From: Oncomelania hupensis
Lineage: Eukaryota > Mollusca > Gastropoda > Littorinimorpha > Pomatiopsidae
Length of the DNA stretch: 64,000 nt
Assembly (NCBI GenBank): GCA_036898135.1
Contig: CM072523.1
Span: forward strand, 27,108,757 to 27,172,756
Reading direction: 5' to 3'
Shown: positions 33,932 to 50,081 of the stretch, in pieces
How positions within the stretch are numbered: the first letter of the stretch is position 1
Layout: every line of letters begins with the position of its first letter
Position numbers and translations under genes: made by a program
The notes under the pieces: generated by a model
What the model was told of the DNA's origin: nothing
The model's database searches: none
What the model saw: only the letters and a program-made list of their open reading frames with translations

Positions 33932-35284
33932 AACTTTTATATTTTGTTTGCGTGTTTGTTAAATTATTGGCATGCCCAAATTCCCATAGAATAGAAAAAC
34001 TTTCTCATGCCTTGTAAGCCTCATGCCCTGTACGAATTTTATTAGTTTTCAAGTGAGTAGCGGCGGACACCTTCGATGAAAGCTCGCTGCAGCGCTGTTG
34101 AATTGCGGTCCATGTATCGGCATCGGAACACGCGTCTGCGTTGATCAAAGAGGTGGCAAAGAAACGTAAAAGGAGCTGTCTTTCAAAAGTTTGTTTAGAG
34201 GCATAGTGGCAGCCAAGCATGTTTTATTAACGCATGACGAATGTGCATGTGCAGTCTCTAGATCTCAAATGGCAAGGCATGCAACGAAGACGCCGGAGAC
34301 TTGGAGACGAAGAAAACTGCTTTACAATCGGTTATCGCTCAACCGGATGCGATGAAGGCTAAGCTGGTTAGCGATTAATTTCAAATGGAAACCTGCAAGT
34401 CACGCCCTTCACAGGAACGAGCAAAGTAAACAGATAATTTTAGTGCTGAAGTAGCCATAAGCGCTGGTGGGTTTAACCTCCCCTATGTTTTTCTCCAAAT
34501 CCCAACACCACGCGGCTCTTCTTCTAATAAGCCCTAATATATTATCGTCTAATATCAACTACGCTCACAAACATTAAAATGCCCTCTTCCACAGCAGCTG
34601 TTACACGACACTTCAGTCCTGCTAAAAAAAATCTCCATAACACCCCCTCTTCTCTGCTTTCCCTACCCCCTCATACCCCCTCCCCCTCCAAACTTCATCC
34701 TTAACAAAACTCATTTTATATTGTCAGTGTTTTTCATTACAAAGCCAAGAGAAAACATCAAAGCGTATTGTAAAATAGAGCCTCCTTTCACCTGCCAATA
34801 CTAATACCTAGCAGGGCAATGGTGCTCTCGCTGAGGCGATAGCAGTTCTTTTCTTCTACCCAGCGGTGGCTTGAAGGCCAGAGATAAGCGAAAGGGGGGG
34901 GGGGGGGGGTACGAGGCGTGGTAAATTGTCTTTTTATTTCCCCAACAACAATAGATTCCACATTTCCTGGTTTATCACTGCCACGGTTAAAAACTATATA
35001 TGTATATACACACACGATAAATCCCGTACAGTTCTTTGTACAAAGCAGCGGTTAAAACCCTTATACATGAAAAATCCACTATAATCCATGCATACGCTCG
35101 GCATTTTATTAGTGCTGTACTGTGTCACAGGACATGCACAAGGCTGTACAACTAAAACGCATTACTGGAATAGCAGCGTAAAAAGGCGCCACACTTTTGG
35201 GCAAAGAAGGCTGTGGATGTGTGGTCATTATTGTTACTTTATTATTGTATGTGTTAGTGCGTGCACGCTGGTTTACTAAACTCA
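33932..35284. other. no supported gene
   Basis: A 71-residue minus frame (34005-34220) is unrecognised. A homopolymer of about 17 G lies near 34893. The rest is AT-rich with short C-rich runs. Confidence 0.35.
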
Positions 35285-35395
35285 CGGGACTTCGGTACGA
35301 GACTATTTAGACACCCAGTGTTTTGTGAAGGATACTCCGGCTTTGTCCCTCCTTCCCTTCAATAATGGTATTAGTTGCAGTCAATCTAAATTTAA
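35285..35395 (+). repeat. SINE-family fragment, copy 3 of 4
   Basis: GACTTCGGTACGAGACTATT, CACCCAGTGTTTTGTGAAGG, CCTTCAATAATGGTATTAG and GCAGTCAATCTAAATTT match the copies at 2285, 20830 and 44065. Confidence 0.65.
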
Positions 35396-35492
35396 AAAAA
35401 GGGTGCGACAGAGTTAAAGTTGGTTATAAAATAAATAACATGATAGTAAAAAATCATCACCCACAGTAGATAGGAACTGAAGATTGTGGATT

Positions 35493-35594
<102 letters not shown>

Positions 35595-36162
35595 TACCAA
35601 GACGAAACGAGTGGCATCACACTTCATTACTCGTAATCTAGAAGAAGACTAAACACTCTTGTGTAAAACGTCCCAGCCATTGTAGCCTCACCTTAAAAGT
35701 ACGCTCTCTAAGAAACGATAGAGCTGACATTAGTGAGAGCATAATTATGTAGGACAAAAGGTGTATCGACTTTTAAAAAAAATACTTTAAGGAAAGCCTT
35801 AGAGTTATCATGAATCTGAAAACAATTCTCAGGGGTCAGAATTGCTCAGTATACAAACAAGAGGAAATGGGGCAAGGTGTCCGGGGGACAAAACATAAAA
35901 CGGTGAATTTCCGCCAAAAAGGACATAATTCAGACCCTTGTGATATTCCATGTTTTTCTGTTTCTCTGACTTGGATGTGTATGTTCTGGTCCATATATAA
36001 AGCCAGTGAATTAGCGCTTGCGACGGCACGCCTTTCATTAGCTTCACAAGACCGGTGTCACATCCTCAAACATCAGGGTATCCTTACTTTATCCGGGCGC
36101 CTTTGCGCATGCGCCAGGTCATGTCGGGCCGGCTTTTTCACGATGTTCTTAGGCGTCGTAAC

Positions 36163-36192
36163 TCTAACCCTAAACCCTAACCCTAATCCTTA
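36163..36192. repeat. telomere-like CCCTAA run
   Basis: CTCTAACCCTAAACCCTAAC then CCTAATCC: a short interstitial, degenerate (CCCTAA)n run. A similar run lies at 22182-22226 inside the MITE-like element. Confidence 0.7.
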
Positions 36193-36440
36193 CTAAGACT
36201 ACGATAGCACTGTGCGCATGCATCGAATTTTGTAATGCGTCGACCAATCAGAATGCTCCCAGTCGCTCCCAGCCCAACTAAGATACTAGGAACTTTGAGG
36301 ATCACACCGGCCCTAGTTCTCTGGTTAAGGGGTTAATGAAGAGCTAGAGCCAGAGGTATAGAGCTTGAGTATCGCAGATCATACAGCAGGTCTATTGTAA
36401 AATGCTTCAAGCGTAATCATCATGTGTAGTGGCGAACTGA

Positions 36441-36735
36441 GATCCTATCCTATCCAATAACTCGAAAGTCGTTGGGGCACCACAGATGGTCGTTTAACCA
36501 GCGTACTCCATCTTTCTCTGTCCTCAGCAGCCCTCGTGGTTTCGCTCATGGAGCCAGTCCATTCTCGAATATTGTCCTCCCACCTCTTTTTCTGCCTCCC
36601 TCTTCTTCTGCCCCCTTGCACCGTGCCATGCAGGATGACCTTTGCAAGGCCTGATGCTCTGGTGACGTGGCCATACCATCGGAGCATCGCGTTTTTTCGC
36701 CACCGTGAGCATGCCATCGGTTAGATGATACACGA
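36441..36735 (-). mobile_element. LINE C-terminal fragment, copy 3
   Basis: The minus translation includes WYGHVTRASGLAKVILHGTV, QGGRRRGRQKKRWEDNIREW, TGSMSETTRAAEDRERWSTL, VKRPSVVPQR and a (GGATA)n-type end. It is the least decayed of the four copies here over this segment: the frame is open from KKRDAP-like start to GIG end with one frameshift at the beginning. Confidence 0.85.
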
Positions 36736-37026
36736 CGAGACTGAGATACTCCGTGTGTGAAAGAGGTCCCGTCTAGTACTCAGGGAGACACGGCGCCAAA
36801 ATCGTGTAAAATGGGTTTCAGTGTTACGTTATTGGTGGCTAACTGCGTTAATATGTAGACGTTTCCAAAAAGAGCCAACCTCGGGTGGAGTTGTAGGTGA
36901 TGCTTACTTCTCTCCCACACTCTCTTCCTGCTATCCACGTCTATTTCTCTTCACACACACGTACACACACGAATCGACTCTCAAAGTCTGACGTATGTTA
37001 TGTTTGTGCCTGCGAAGGACTATTGA

Positions 37027-37028
<2 letters not shown>

Positions 37029-37097
<69 letters not shown>

Positions 37098-37500
37098 GAG
37101 ACAGAGAAGAGAGGAGGAGGAGATAAAGGGAGTGGAGGGAAAGAAGGAGAGGCAGAGAGGAGGGAGATAGAGGGAGTGGAGGGCGGGGGGGGGAAGAGAG
37201 AAAGAGACAGAGAGAGACAGAGACGGAGAGAGAGATAGAGAGAGAGAGAGGGGGGGGGGCAGACAGACGATGGCTTAAAAAGAAGCAAAATAATAATAAT
37301 AAGAAAAATAAAAAGAAGAAAAAGAAGAAAGAAGGAAGAAGAAGAAGAAGAAGAAGAAGAAGAAGAAGAAGAAGATATTGAGTTGGGAGGAGGAGGAGGA
37401 GGAGAAGAAGAAGAAGAAGAAGAAGAAGAAGAAGAAGAAGAAGAAGAAGAAGAAGAAGAAGAAGAAGAAGAAGAAGAAGAAGAAGAAGAAGAAGAAATTC
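37029..37500. repeat. GA and GAA microsatellite cluster
   Basis: (GA)n at about 37030-37090, a GA/GGA-rich middle with a G run near 37250, then (GAA)n at about 37336-37374 and 37401-37497. Confidence 0.95.
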
Positions 37501-38315
37501 TCTATTACAAAGTTGTAACTTTCTCATGTGTTGTAATTTTGTCTTTCTATCTCTCTTTTTGTTACGTTTATGTGTGTTAAATATATTTGTATAATTCTTG
37601 CCATTATCTACTATAAATTAAATAATCCATTAGAGTGCCAATATATAATCTATGCAAATATTGCTTTTGATTCTTCAACAGTCTGCCTTAGGTGTCTATT
37701 ATTATATTGTTGCATAGGTGACAATTAAGCTTCGGCTTTTGTGTTTTCCTATAAATTCTGAATTGTCATTGTTATTATTGTCATGTTTATTGAAATAAAT
37801 AAATATTTAAACCAACAAATTCTAAGGAATTGTAGGGGGATTTGTGGGTGCTAAAAGGAACAGTATTGGTTCTGCCCTTTCGTCTACAATGGTGTTTGGC
37901 TTGTTAGTGAGATGGGTGATTGACTAGAGCGGAAACATGGGTTTTGATTACAACATTCCCAAGTGCTTTCCTAGCTTCGGGATTGTTCTCCTGTGTCTGG
38001 CACTGTATCGTTTCAGGTTATTTCTCAAGTCTGTCAGACAAGAAGCCCCAATAATACTTGATCTCCCCCATCTGTTTGTCAATCTTCTCAGTCGTCAAGC
38101 TAGGATGAGAGCTCATTATTGAGCATGTATACTAACGTGAAGAAGGCACTAAGCATGAGGTTAATCATCATTATCATCATAATCATCATCATTATCAACG
38201 TCTTCTTTTTGTTTCTTCTTGAGATTCACTGTCGCTGCAGAAGTAAAGTATCGGAGTTGAACGAGTTGCCTCACCATACAGAGTCACTGAACTTTTAGAT
38301 CAGTGATACAGAGTG
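37501..38315. other. no supported gene
   Basis: AT-rich sequence with short ATC runs near 38163-38200. No exon or transposon was recognised. Confidence 0.35.
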
Positions 38316-39038
38316 CAGTGATGGAGAAAGTTTTTAAGCTAGGGGTATTTATACCCTCAACCAAAACATGTGGGGGTTTTCATACCCTCATTGCAAACAT
38401 AAGGTTTTTTTTATACCCCCTTTCAGTTTTTTAGGGGGTACTCCAACATACATAATAAACACTTTGCGTGGAAAGTCTTTTCATCAGTTTGAGTTTCTTC
38501 AGCCGGGCCCGGTTGCGGCTCACCTTTTTCTTCTCTTACCGAGCACTCAAAGCCAAAGGCTGGCAAAAAAGTTTGTTTTTCTTTTCCTTCATCTTGTTTA
38601 AATTTTTTTGAGCAATTAGTTTTGTCTGCTTTATTTTTCCTTTTCTTCGGCTTCCCCTCAGATCTCTGCTTGTCGGCCATGTTTAATGTTGGGTTGTTGT
38701 CAGTCTTATATAGCCAATCAAAAGCGTCGAGAAAAATAGTGAATATTATCGTGCATATGATTGGCCGTTTCTCGGAAGCGACAGAATGAATAGGAGGGGA
38801 GAGAGGGTGGTAGGCGGTCGCGCAGGACGCACAGGCACACGATCCAAATCGAGCGAAAGCTGTACGCACGACCGAAATAGTTGTACCTGATGATACCTCC
38901 CAGCAACTTAGCTTTACGTTTTCATACCCCTTTGGCACTGACTTTGTGCGTGTTTATACCCTTTCATTACATTTTCGTTACGTGATTTCCCAACTCAGTA
39001 CGTGAAACACGTACGATTGCACGTGATCTCCATCACTG
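38316..39038 (-). mobile_element. TIR DNA transposon (hAT-like), non-autonomous
   Basis: It begins CAGTGATGGAGA and ends with its perfect inverted copy (39027-39038). AGAGTG flanks both sides (38310-38315 and 39039-39044). On minus, MADKQRSEGKPKKRKNKADK opens an 85-residue frame (38423-38680) with a basic start, then FLPAFGFECS and a Cys-x2-Cys pair (KCLLCMLEY). This resembles the architecture of the first element's N-terminus, and the frame then stops. TIRs starting CAGTG-TGG are typical of hAT elements. ATACCC-rich words are common near both ends. Confidence 0.65.
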
Positions 39039-39510
39039 AGAGTGTCTGAGTCTGTTAAGGCAAATGCCGTACTGTATTGGGAGTATGCGTCAGCAGACTC
39101 AGCCACGTACACTGCGTTGGGCAGTACATGCTCTTGCCACAACTAGAGGGAGTAACCCTAGTCAAGTCTCAGCTAAGCCGTAGAAACAACTCTGCCCACA
39201 CTCTCCTGTCAACAGTGGTGTTATTGGCATCGGGTGGAGCGAGTGAACAGATAAGGAAAAGGTGTACAAGAAACGTGCAGTAAAGCTGCAAGAAGAAGAA
39301 GAAAAGGGATGTGGGATGAGAAAGAGACGAAGATGATGAACAAGATGATGATGATGACAAGTAAAACGGTCAACGGCGAGGACGACGATGATTATGGTGG
39401 TGGCAATGGTGATGAGCAGTTCAACTTAACAAACTAATTAGTATAAATCTGACGAGTAACGCGTTATGGACACCAAGTTAGTTATTCATTGCTTACAGGG
39501 TCCAGTACCA

Positions 39511-39617
39511 AGAAGAAGAAGAAGAAGAAGAAGAAGAAGAAGAAGAAGAAGAAGAAGAAGAAGAAGAAGAAGAAGAAGAAGAAGAAGAAGAAGAAGAAGA
39601 AGAAGAAGAAGAAGAAG
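39511..39617. repeat. (GAA)n microsatellite
   Basis: About 35 uninterrupted GAA units followed by GAT-rich sequence. Confidence 0.95.
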
Positions 39618-40116
39618 GCGATGATGATGGTAGTGAAAACGCTGATGATGCCGATGAAAAGGGAGAGGATATGGCAGAATTCGCAGCATGTGCCAATGTT
39701 ACAGAACCAGAGTATTTTATTTTACTCCTCCTTCTCCAAATGATGCCCTTAACGAGTCCTCTTTCTTCAAATGGTGGGAGGGCAAGCTAATTATAAGTTC
39801 TTCTTCTTGTTCCCCTTCTCTTCCTCTTTCAAGGCAAGAGGCTGAAAGAAAGTACGTCAGTCTGAAGAGCCCGGCAGCCAATCACAGCATCAACAGCGGA
39901 ACATTTTAATATTTCAAAACCTAGGAGGTTGGTATTGACTTTTTTTTTTTAACCTTCAAGGTCTGATTCAGCATCGTTTTTTTTTTTAATTTCTAGACAG
40001 CTGTTGTCACTTCCCTGTGGCGGTCAATGTCGTAAGCAGATAGGCGGAACATTTCAATTTAACACACTCGTGTGTAGAGATCTATACTAACATGACGAGG
40101 AATGTTAAAAAAAAAA

Positions 40117-40153
<37 letters not shown>

Positions 40154-40284
40154 AAAGAAGAAGAAGAAGTTAGTTTTTTTTTTCTTCTAACTCTTCTTCC
40201 CCATACCGAGAAGAGGTTGAAAATGTATATACTTTTTTTTTTTACATTTTTATAAAAAGTTTTCTTCTTCTTCTTCTTGTTCTT
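39618..40284. other. no supported gene; A-rich tract
   Basis: A-tract of about 45 bases at 40107-40151 followed by GAAGAAG and T/CTT-rich sequence up to the LINE start. Confidence 0.5.
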
Positions 40285-41510
40285 TTTCTCAATCTGTTCT
40301 TGTCAATGGCACTCAGTCTTCTTCTTTTCCTCTGAGATTTGGAGTTCCACAGGGTTCTGTTCTTGGACCTATCCTCTTCACCATGTACACTCAACCTCTC
40401 AGCTCAATCATCAAAACTTTCGATCATCTGTACCATTTCTTTGCTGATGACTCTCAAATTCACAACTCCGCTCCTCCAGCTGACATCCCCAGCCTTGCTG
40501 GTGATTTGTCGCGCTGCATCAGCTCTGTCGCAGACTGGATGGCAGAAAACAAGCTGAAGATGAATGATGATAAAACTGAAGTCATCGCCATTGGTACCAA
40601 CAACAAGCTCCGCCAGCTCTCGACACACTCTCTGCAAGTCAATGATCACTCTATCCCTTTCTCAACTTCTGCTCGGAATCTGGGTGTACATCTAGATGAG
40701 AGTCTGTCCATGGAATCTCACATCAACAATCTCTGCAAATCTCTGAATTTCCATCTTCGTCGTATCAGCAAAATCCGCCAATATCTTTCTGTTGATTCTG
40801 CCAACAAGCTTGCTGTCTCCTTCATCCTTTCTAGGCTTGACTATTGCAACTCTCTCTTGGCTGGTCTTCCTAACAACAAACTTCAAAAACTTCAGCGCAT
40901 TCAGAACCATGCCGCTCGGCTGGTGCTCCAACAATCCCGACGCGCTAGCGCCACTTCCGCTCTGACTGCTCTTCACTGGCTGCCAGTGAAAGCCAGAGTT
41001 GACTACAAAGTTGCCTCTATTTGCTATCAGTCTCTTCATGACCAACATTTTCCTGTCTACCTCTCTGAACTTCTCAACCCTTACAAGCCAACCCGCACTC
41101 TTCGCTCTCAAGACGCTTCTCTTCTGACAGTTCCTCGCTACTCTCTTGGAACATTTGGCAAAAGAGCATTTTCCGTCTATGCTCCTACTTTGTGGAACAA
41201 ACTCCCATGCAGCCTTCGCCAATCTCCATCTCTCGACTCTTTCAAAGCCCAAATGAAAACCCATCTCTTCCTCTTACACCTGTAGAACATCCTCCCTGGA
41301 CACCCTGTTGCGCTGATACCTGAAATGTGTGTGTGTAGGGGTGTGTGTGTGTGTGTGTGAATGTGTGTGTGTGTGTGAATGTGTGGGTGAATGCGTGTGT
41401 ACGTGGATGCATGTGCGTATGTGTGTACTTGTCTTAAAATTGTTTTGCTTTTTTAAATGACATTTGATCCCTCTTAACTTGTTTTCACTGTAAATGAAAT
41501 TAGAAACTGC

Positions 41511-41580
<70 letters not shown>

Positions 41581-42056
41581 GTTATTGGTGTTGTTACTAT
41601 TATTATGTGTATCACAAATATGTTTTCTTTTTAAACCAGATTAATGCCATTACACAAGCTTTTATTCTCTTCATCTGGCCTGTCATACGTTGTAACGATG
41701 TTTAGTTATTCTACGATTATTCTACTTTTAAAACTGCTGTATTTCACCACCATTTACACTTTACATCTTAGATAAGGCATTGTTGATCTGCCTCTTTTGG
41801 TATTAACGTCCCTCTCTTAAATTTTTTCTGTGAAATTATTCATTTATTTTATATAAGTTTATTGATTGATTGACTGATTTTATACTTTTATTTGTTGGTT
41901 TGTTACCTTTACTAGGTTTACATGTTGTCTTGTTTTTAAATGCAGAATAGATTTATTATGCGTGTGTATCTGTGTGTGGCTGCGTGTGATCAAGCGCTTT
42001 GTGAAGCATTTTATGTTTGAATTGCGCTATACAAAATAAATTATTATTATTATTAT
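40285..42056 (+). mobile_element. non-LTR retrotransposon (L2/CR1-like), 5'-truncated, second copy type
   Basis: The frame is open from about 40285 to the stop at 41283-41285. It reads SVLVNGTQSSSFPLRFGVPQ, GSVLGPILFTMYTQPLSSII, FFADDSQIHNS (catalytic FADD), ADWMAENKLKMNDDKTEVIA, ILSRLDYCNSLLAGLPNNKL, LTALHWLPVKARVDYK, APTLWNKLPCSLRQ and FKAQMKTHLFLLHL. It is the same domain order as the element at 14205-15345 but a different lineage. The 3'UTR includes TG and (ATT)n runs (41511-41581) and ends GCGCTATACAAAATAAATTA with (TTA)n. The first ~two thirds of the element is missing. The intact frame suggests a recent insertion. Confidence 0.9.
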
Positions 42057-42233
42057 TTTTCTTCTTTCTGTTCCATTCTTACTCTTTCTACGTTTCTATA
42101 AGATCGGAGACTGATAGACGCCAAAGCTTGAGCAGCAGAGCGTTTCAAAGGGAGATAAGATTTTTAAAACTTAAAATACATGTTAAAACTCACTCTTCCC
42201 ACTTTCCCCCGTCGGTCGCATCTCGCATCACCC

Positions 42234-42235
<2 letters not shown>

Positions 42236-42264
<29 letters not shown>

Positions 42265-42297
42265 CTTCTTCTTCTTCTTCTTCTTCTTCTTCTTCTC
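42236..42297. repeat. (TTC)n microsatellite
   Basis: About 20 TTC units. Confidence 0.95.
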
Positions 42298-42868
42298 TTT
42301 TGACCCACCACCGCCAGTCATCATCACATCCATTATCACTTTCTTCACGGTGGCAAATTTGTCAGTTCTGATGACCGACCATGCCAGCGTGAAAAGCGAG
42401 AAGGCCAAACCGTTTTTTTTTTTTTTCAAAGTGTAGATATGGCTTGACGCCAAGAAATAACATCCAATTTCCTCGCTCTTGTTTGTCCCCAGACGTTCGC
42501 GGGACACGCTATGAAAGGGCACCGAGTGGTCTATCCCAGTTGATGACACCAACTCCAGTCCTCATCCATCAACCCAGACTAATTTTGTTTTAAATTCGAG
42601 ATAATCTCTTGTCCTATATAGATGCTCTCACTAATTTCAGTTTCTCTCCTTTCTTATGTGAGAGAACTTTGAAGCTACAGTGGCTGGTAGGTTTTACACA
42701 AGAGTGCTTTAACCAAGAGTGTGTCTTCCTGTGTCTTCTGGAAGGCGCTACCGAACACCAAGGGTCAGAACTCTCAGAACGAAAAAAAGTTTTATCCCAA
42801 AGATATCCGTCCCGAGGCAATGAATCCTCAAATGTTTTAAAAGTAGACATGGAAGTGGAGAGACAAAA

Positions 42869-42902
<34 letters not shown>

Positions 42903-43122
42903 TGTGTGTGTGAGTGAATGTGTGTTACGTAACAGGAAACATTTACACAGTGTTTTGACGATTTCAAGTCACATAACACGTAATAGGAAATAGGTGTAAA
43001 AGGGGAAGGGGGAACAGGCAGAAGGAAAAAAAAAAGAGAAAGATGAGAGAGAGGAGCAAAGTAATCCATCATGGTCTAACGCAGACAAAAACGCCTTTGT
43101 ATCAGCGAGGTTTGTTAATTTT

Positions 43123-43183
<61 letters not shown>

Positions 43184-44060
43184 TCTTTTTCTCTCTCTCC
43201 ATCTCTATACTCTTTTGCACTAAATGATTGATAGCAGCCACCTGCACCGAACATGCTATGGTAGCAAGCATATAAAACCACGATACATCACTCAATCAAT
43301 AAGGAGTATACAGTTATGATCAGTGACGAGACATCAATCAACCAATCACACATAAACCAGTGACAATGATAACAATCCATTTAAACAAACCGCGGCGGAC
43401 CTGTCTTACATGCCCCATAAATACCACAGGTATCTATTACTGGCTTGAACGTAACAATTAATACAAAGTATTCCGAAAGTAATAATAAGCTTGAGCTTGG
43501 AGGGCTGTTACAAGCCCGGCATGAACTAACTGATCACGAAGAGCAATGCAGAATCGATTTACTGTCCAAAACTAACAAGAAAAGCGATGATGATGATGTC
43601 CAGTAATTTTGTACCGCGCAGGTATCCATCCATAATAAATGGTCAGGCGGCATAAGGAGGGCGCCAAAAGTAACATAACAATAACAATAGGCGGGGGGAA
43701 AAGAGGGAGGGATGGTGGAATGAAGGAGACAGTGATAGAGTGATGCTTGACAAAAATACAAAAAAAATCTAGAAAATGGAAAAAGTCAAGGACGACGATG
43801 ATGATAATGATGATACTACAATAATAATGACGGTATATACCGGTAACAAGTCAGAGGGTGAAAATAAGAAACAACAGCAACGGCGAAGACCTAAATGTGA
43901 AATGAAGAAGATAGGGATACTTCAGCCCCGGCTCTCCATGTCTCAAGATGGGAACAACAAGCAGTTTAGTCACACGATACTCTCACACTAGATCCTCCCA
44001 CACCATTCCATCCCTTCTTGCCCCGGGGTGGGCGGTGGAAGTTAAAGAAGACGAAGGGGG
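42298..44060. other. no supported gene; short GA and CT repeats
   Basis: GA run at 42872-42900 followed by TG, and (CT)n at 43127-43180. The sequence between is unremarkable, with no recognised exon. Confidence 0.4.
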
Positions 44061-44064
44061 GCGC

Positions 44065-44645
44065 AGTGGATTAGTCGCCGGTTTCCTATGCCGAAGGTCG
44101 CGGGTTCCATTCCAACTAAGGGGAAGAACGTATGTGACTTAGGTACGAGATTATTGAGGTCACCAAAGGTTTTTTTCCAGGTATTCCAGTTTCATCCCTC
44201 CCTTCAATAATGGTGCTGGATGGCTCCTATCCTATCCCGTAATTCGATGGTCGTCGGGGCACCACAGATGATCGTTAAACCAGCGTACTCCTCAGCAACC
44301 CTCATGGCTTCGCTCAGTGTCAAGCCAGTCCATTCTCTAATGTTGTCCTCCCATCTCTTTTTATGTCTCCCTCTTTTTTGCCTCCTTGCACCGTGCCTGG
44401 ACGCAGTCAATTTCAAAATTAAATTTGGGATTCCCTTTTCCTCTTCTAATAGCGATCTCCCTGCCTTTGTACCACATATTTGATATATGTGTGTTTCTTG
44501 TGTGTGTGTGTGGGTGTGTGTGTGTGTGTGTGTGAGAAAGAGAGTGAGTGAAACATGTAAGCGTGTATTTTGGTACAGATCGCCGCGCTTTGGGCCTGAT
44601 TGGTCATTTGGGAAAAAGCGCGTATAAAGCATTCACTATTATTAT
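44065..44645 (+). repeat. SINE-family copy 4 of 4, full length, interrupted by a LINE fragment
   Basis: The 5' part is tRNA-like: GCGCAGTGGATTAGTCGCCG (A box region) and GGTCGCGGGTTCCATTCC (B box). Then TATGTGACTTAGGTACGAGA and CCTTCAATAATGGTGCTGGA, the insertion, and the remainder ACGCAGTCAAT ... ATCGCCGCGCTTTGGGCCTG ... AAGCGCGTATAAAGCA with (ATT)n. It supplies the Pol III head missing from the other copies. Confidence 0.75.
44221..44396 (-). mobile_element. LINE C-terminal fragment, copy 4, nested in a SINE
   Basis: The minus translation includes KRGRHKKRWEDNIREWTGLT and LSEAMRVAEE, ending in ITGATAGG-type GGATA repeats. It is a 3' end of about 176 bp. The target word CTGGA is present on both sides (44216-44220 and 44397-44401), supporting a true insertion into the SINE. 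Confidence 0.85.
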
Positions 44646-45365
44646 TATGATAATTATTTTATTTAAAAAAAATTAAGGTTAGTGATGGAAAGGGATGGAA
44701 AGGGCGAGGGAAAGGGAGGGGTTGTGTGGAGGGGGGGGGGAGGGGGTGAGCGCCTGTGCGGGTATAGATGGGGGAGCTGAACAGAAGAGTTTTTATGCCG
44801 TTACCGACATGAAAACTTGCCGTGATGACAAACTAAATGGCAGTAGGACTGTTGGCGTAAGTAAACGATAGCTTTTGACACTCAAATTAATGACTGCTTG
44901 CTAAGATGCACAAACATCCTCCCCACCCCCACCCCTTTTCGCTTCCTGGCAACCTCTCGCCCATCTTCCGTCAACTAGTAGCTGTCAGACCTTCAAGTAA
45001 GTTCTGAATTCAGTCTCCCCCCACCCAGACTCTGAATTCAATCCTTCAAGAAGCTGCCATCCTTTCAAATCGACGTTAACATTTGCGCGTTACTACTATA
45101 AATAATGACTAACCAACTAACTAACTTGTTTACCCTAACGAAATGTGGTTCCAATGGCCCACAACAAACTTTCAGGAGGCGGAATTAAAGAGAAAGGAGG
45201 TGATAGAGAAAGAGAAGCAGAGGCTGGAGGAAGGAGGAGGAAAATAAACGGAAAATGGAGGTAGACAGTAACGATCACTTTATTTCTTTTTAAAACAGTA
45301 ATGTTGGGTCAAAGCGAGGTTCCAATTTGAGAAAAATAAAAACTGGGAAGGTAAAATAAAAGGTG
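44646..45365. other. no supported gene
   Basis: G-rich run near 44730-44750 and unremarkable AT- and C-rich sequence. Confidence 0.4.
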
Positions 45366-45725
45366 TCCCCGTAACATTTCGGTCGTTGGGGAAGTAAACA
45401 TTTGGGACCTCTCTTTTCTCTAGGCCAGCTTAATGAGGGCGGTGCTTATCTCCTCTCCCTCGCTGCTCTACCTTTCCCGGTTCTAAAAAGATCCAGTTAC
45501 TGTTACCCATTCACAGCTGGGGGGATTGGGGTGTGTCGTGCGCTTGTCTCACAAATTCGGAAACAACCAAGGGTGAAACCTTTCAGTCGAGGACAGAGGA
45601 GTTCGGGACCTCTCCTTTCTATCTGGACCACCTTCATGAAGGCGCTGTTAGTCTCCCTTCTCCATCAATGCCTTACCTTCTCCGGTTCTCAACAGAACCA
45701 GGCAACAACACCAAAAAGGTTGTTT
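45366..45725 (-). repeat. two adjacent SINE-core copies
   Basis: Two diverged copies in the same orientation share GGGACCTCTC(T/C)TTTCT, CATGAAGGCG/AATGAGGGCG and CTACCTTTCCCGGTTCT/TTACCTTCTCCGGTTCT (about 45408-45485 and 45607-45683). Inverted, this is the GGTAAAGCAG ... CTCATTAAGCTGG core seen at 33690 and 52030. Confidence 0.5.
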
Positions 45726-49584
<3,859 letters not shown>

Positions 49585-50081
49585 GTGAGTAGGGATGGGA
49601 TCGTCAAGTTTCATACGGGGGAAAAAATAATACATAAATAAAATAAAATGAAATAAATAGCTCACGAAAACCGCCGAAAAACGCAAATCCAACAACAAGA
49701 ACTGTCACAAATTTCCACAGACAAGACAAACGAGCTTGCACAGTGAGGAGGCCATGTTATGCATCAACGTCACCAGAACAAGGAATGACGTAGCAACAAG
49801 CGTTCTGTCATCCGACACATGTACACGTTACGATGTTAAAAAACAACACAACTCACTACCTCGATTAGTTCAAGGATTATGCTCAACATGTTGTGTGTGT
49901 GTGTGTGTGTGTATGTGTAGGTGTGTGTGTGTGCGTGCGTGTGTTGTTGTTGTTGTTGTTGTTGTTGTTTTAACAGCCTAATACTTCATATTTTTATTCC
50001 GTTCATTTTGCTTGCGCAACTTCCGAGCCCAAATAAATGTTTGTCTTGCGTACCTTGTTAACCCAAATAATTAAATTAATT

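Noticed and set aside
36163..36192. CCCTAA run as a chromosome end
   Set aside because: Only about four degenerate units within ordinary flanking sequence; it is interstitial.
40383..41285. A 300-residue intact frame that could be mistaken for a host gene
   Set aside because: It contains reverse-transcriptase motifs (FADDS, WLPVKARVDYK) and is followed by a LINE-type 3' end.
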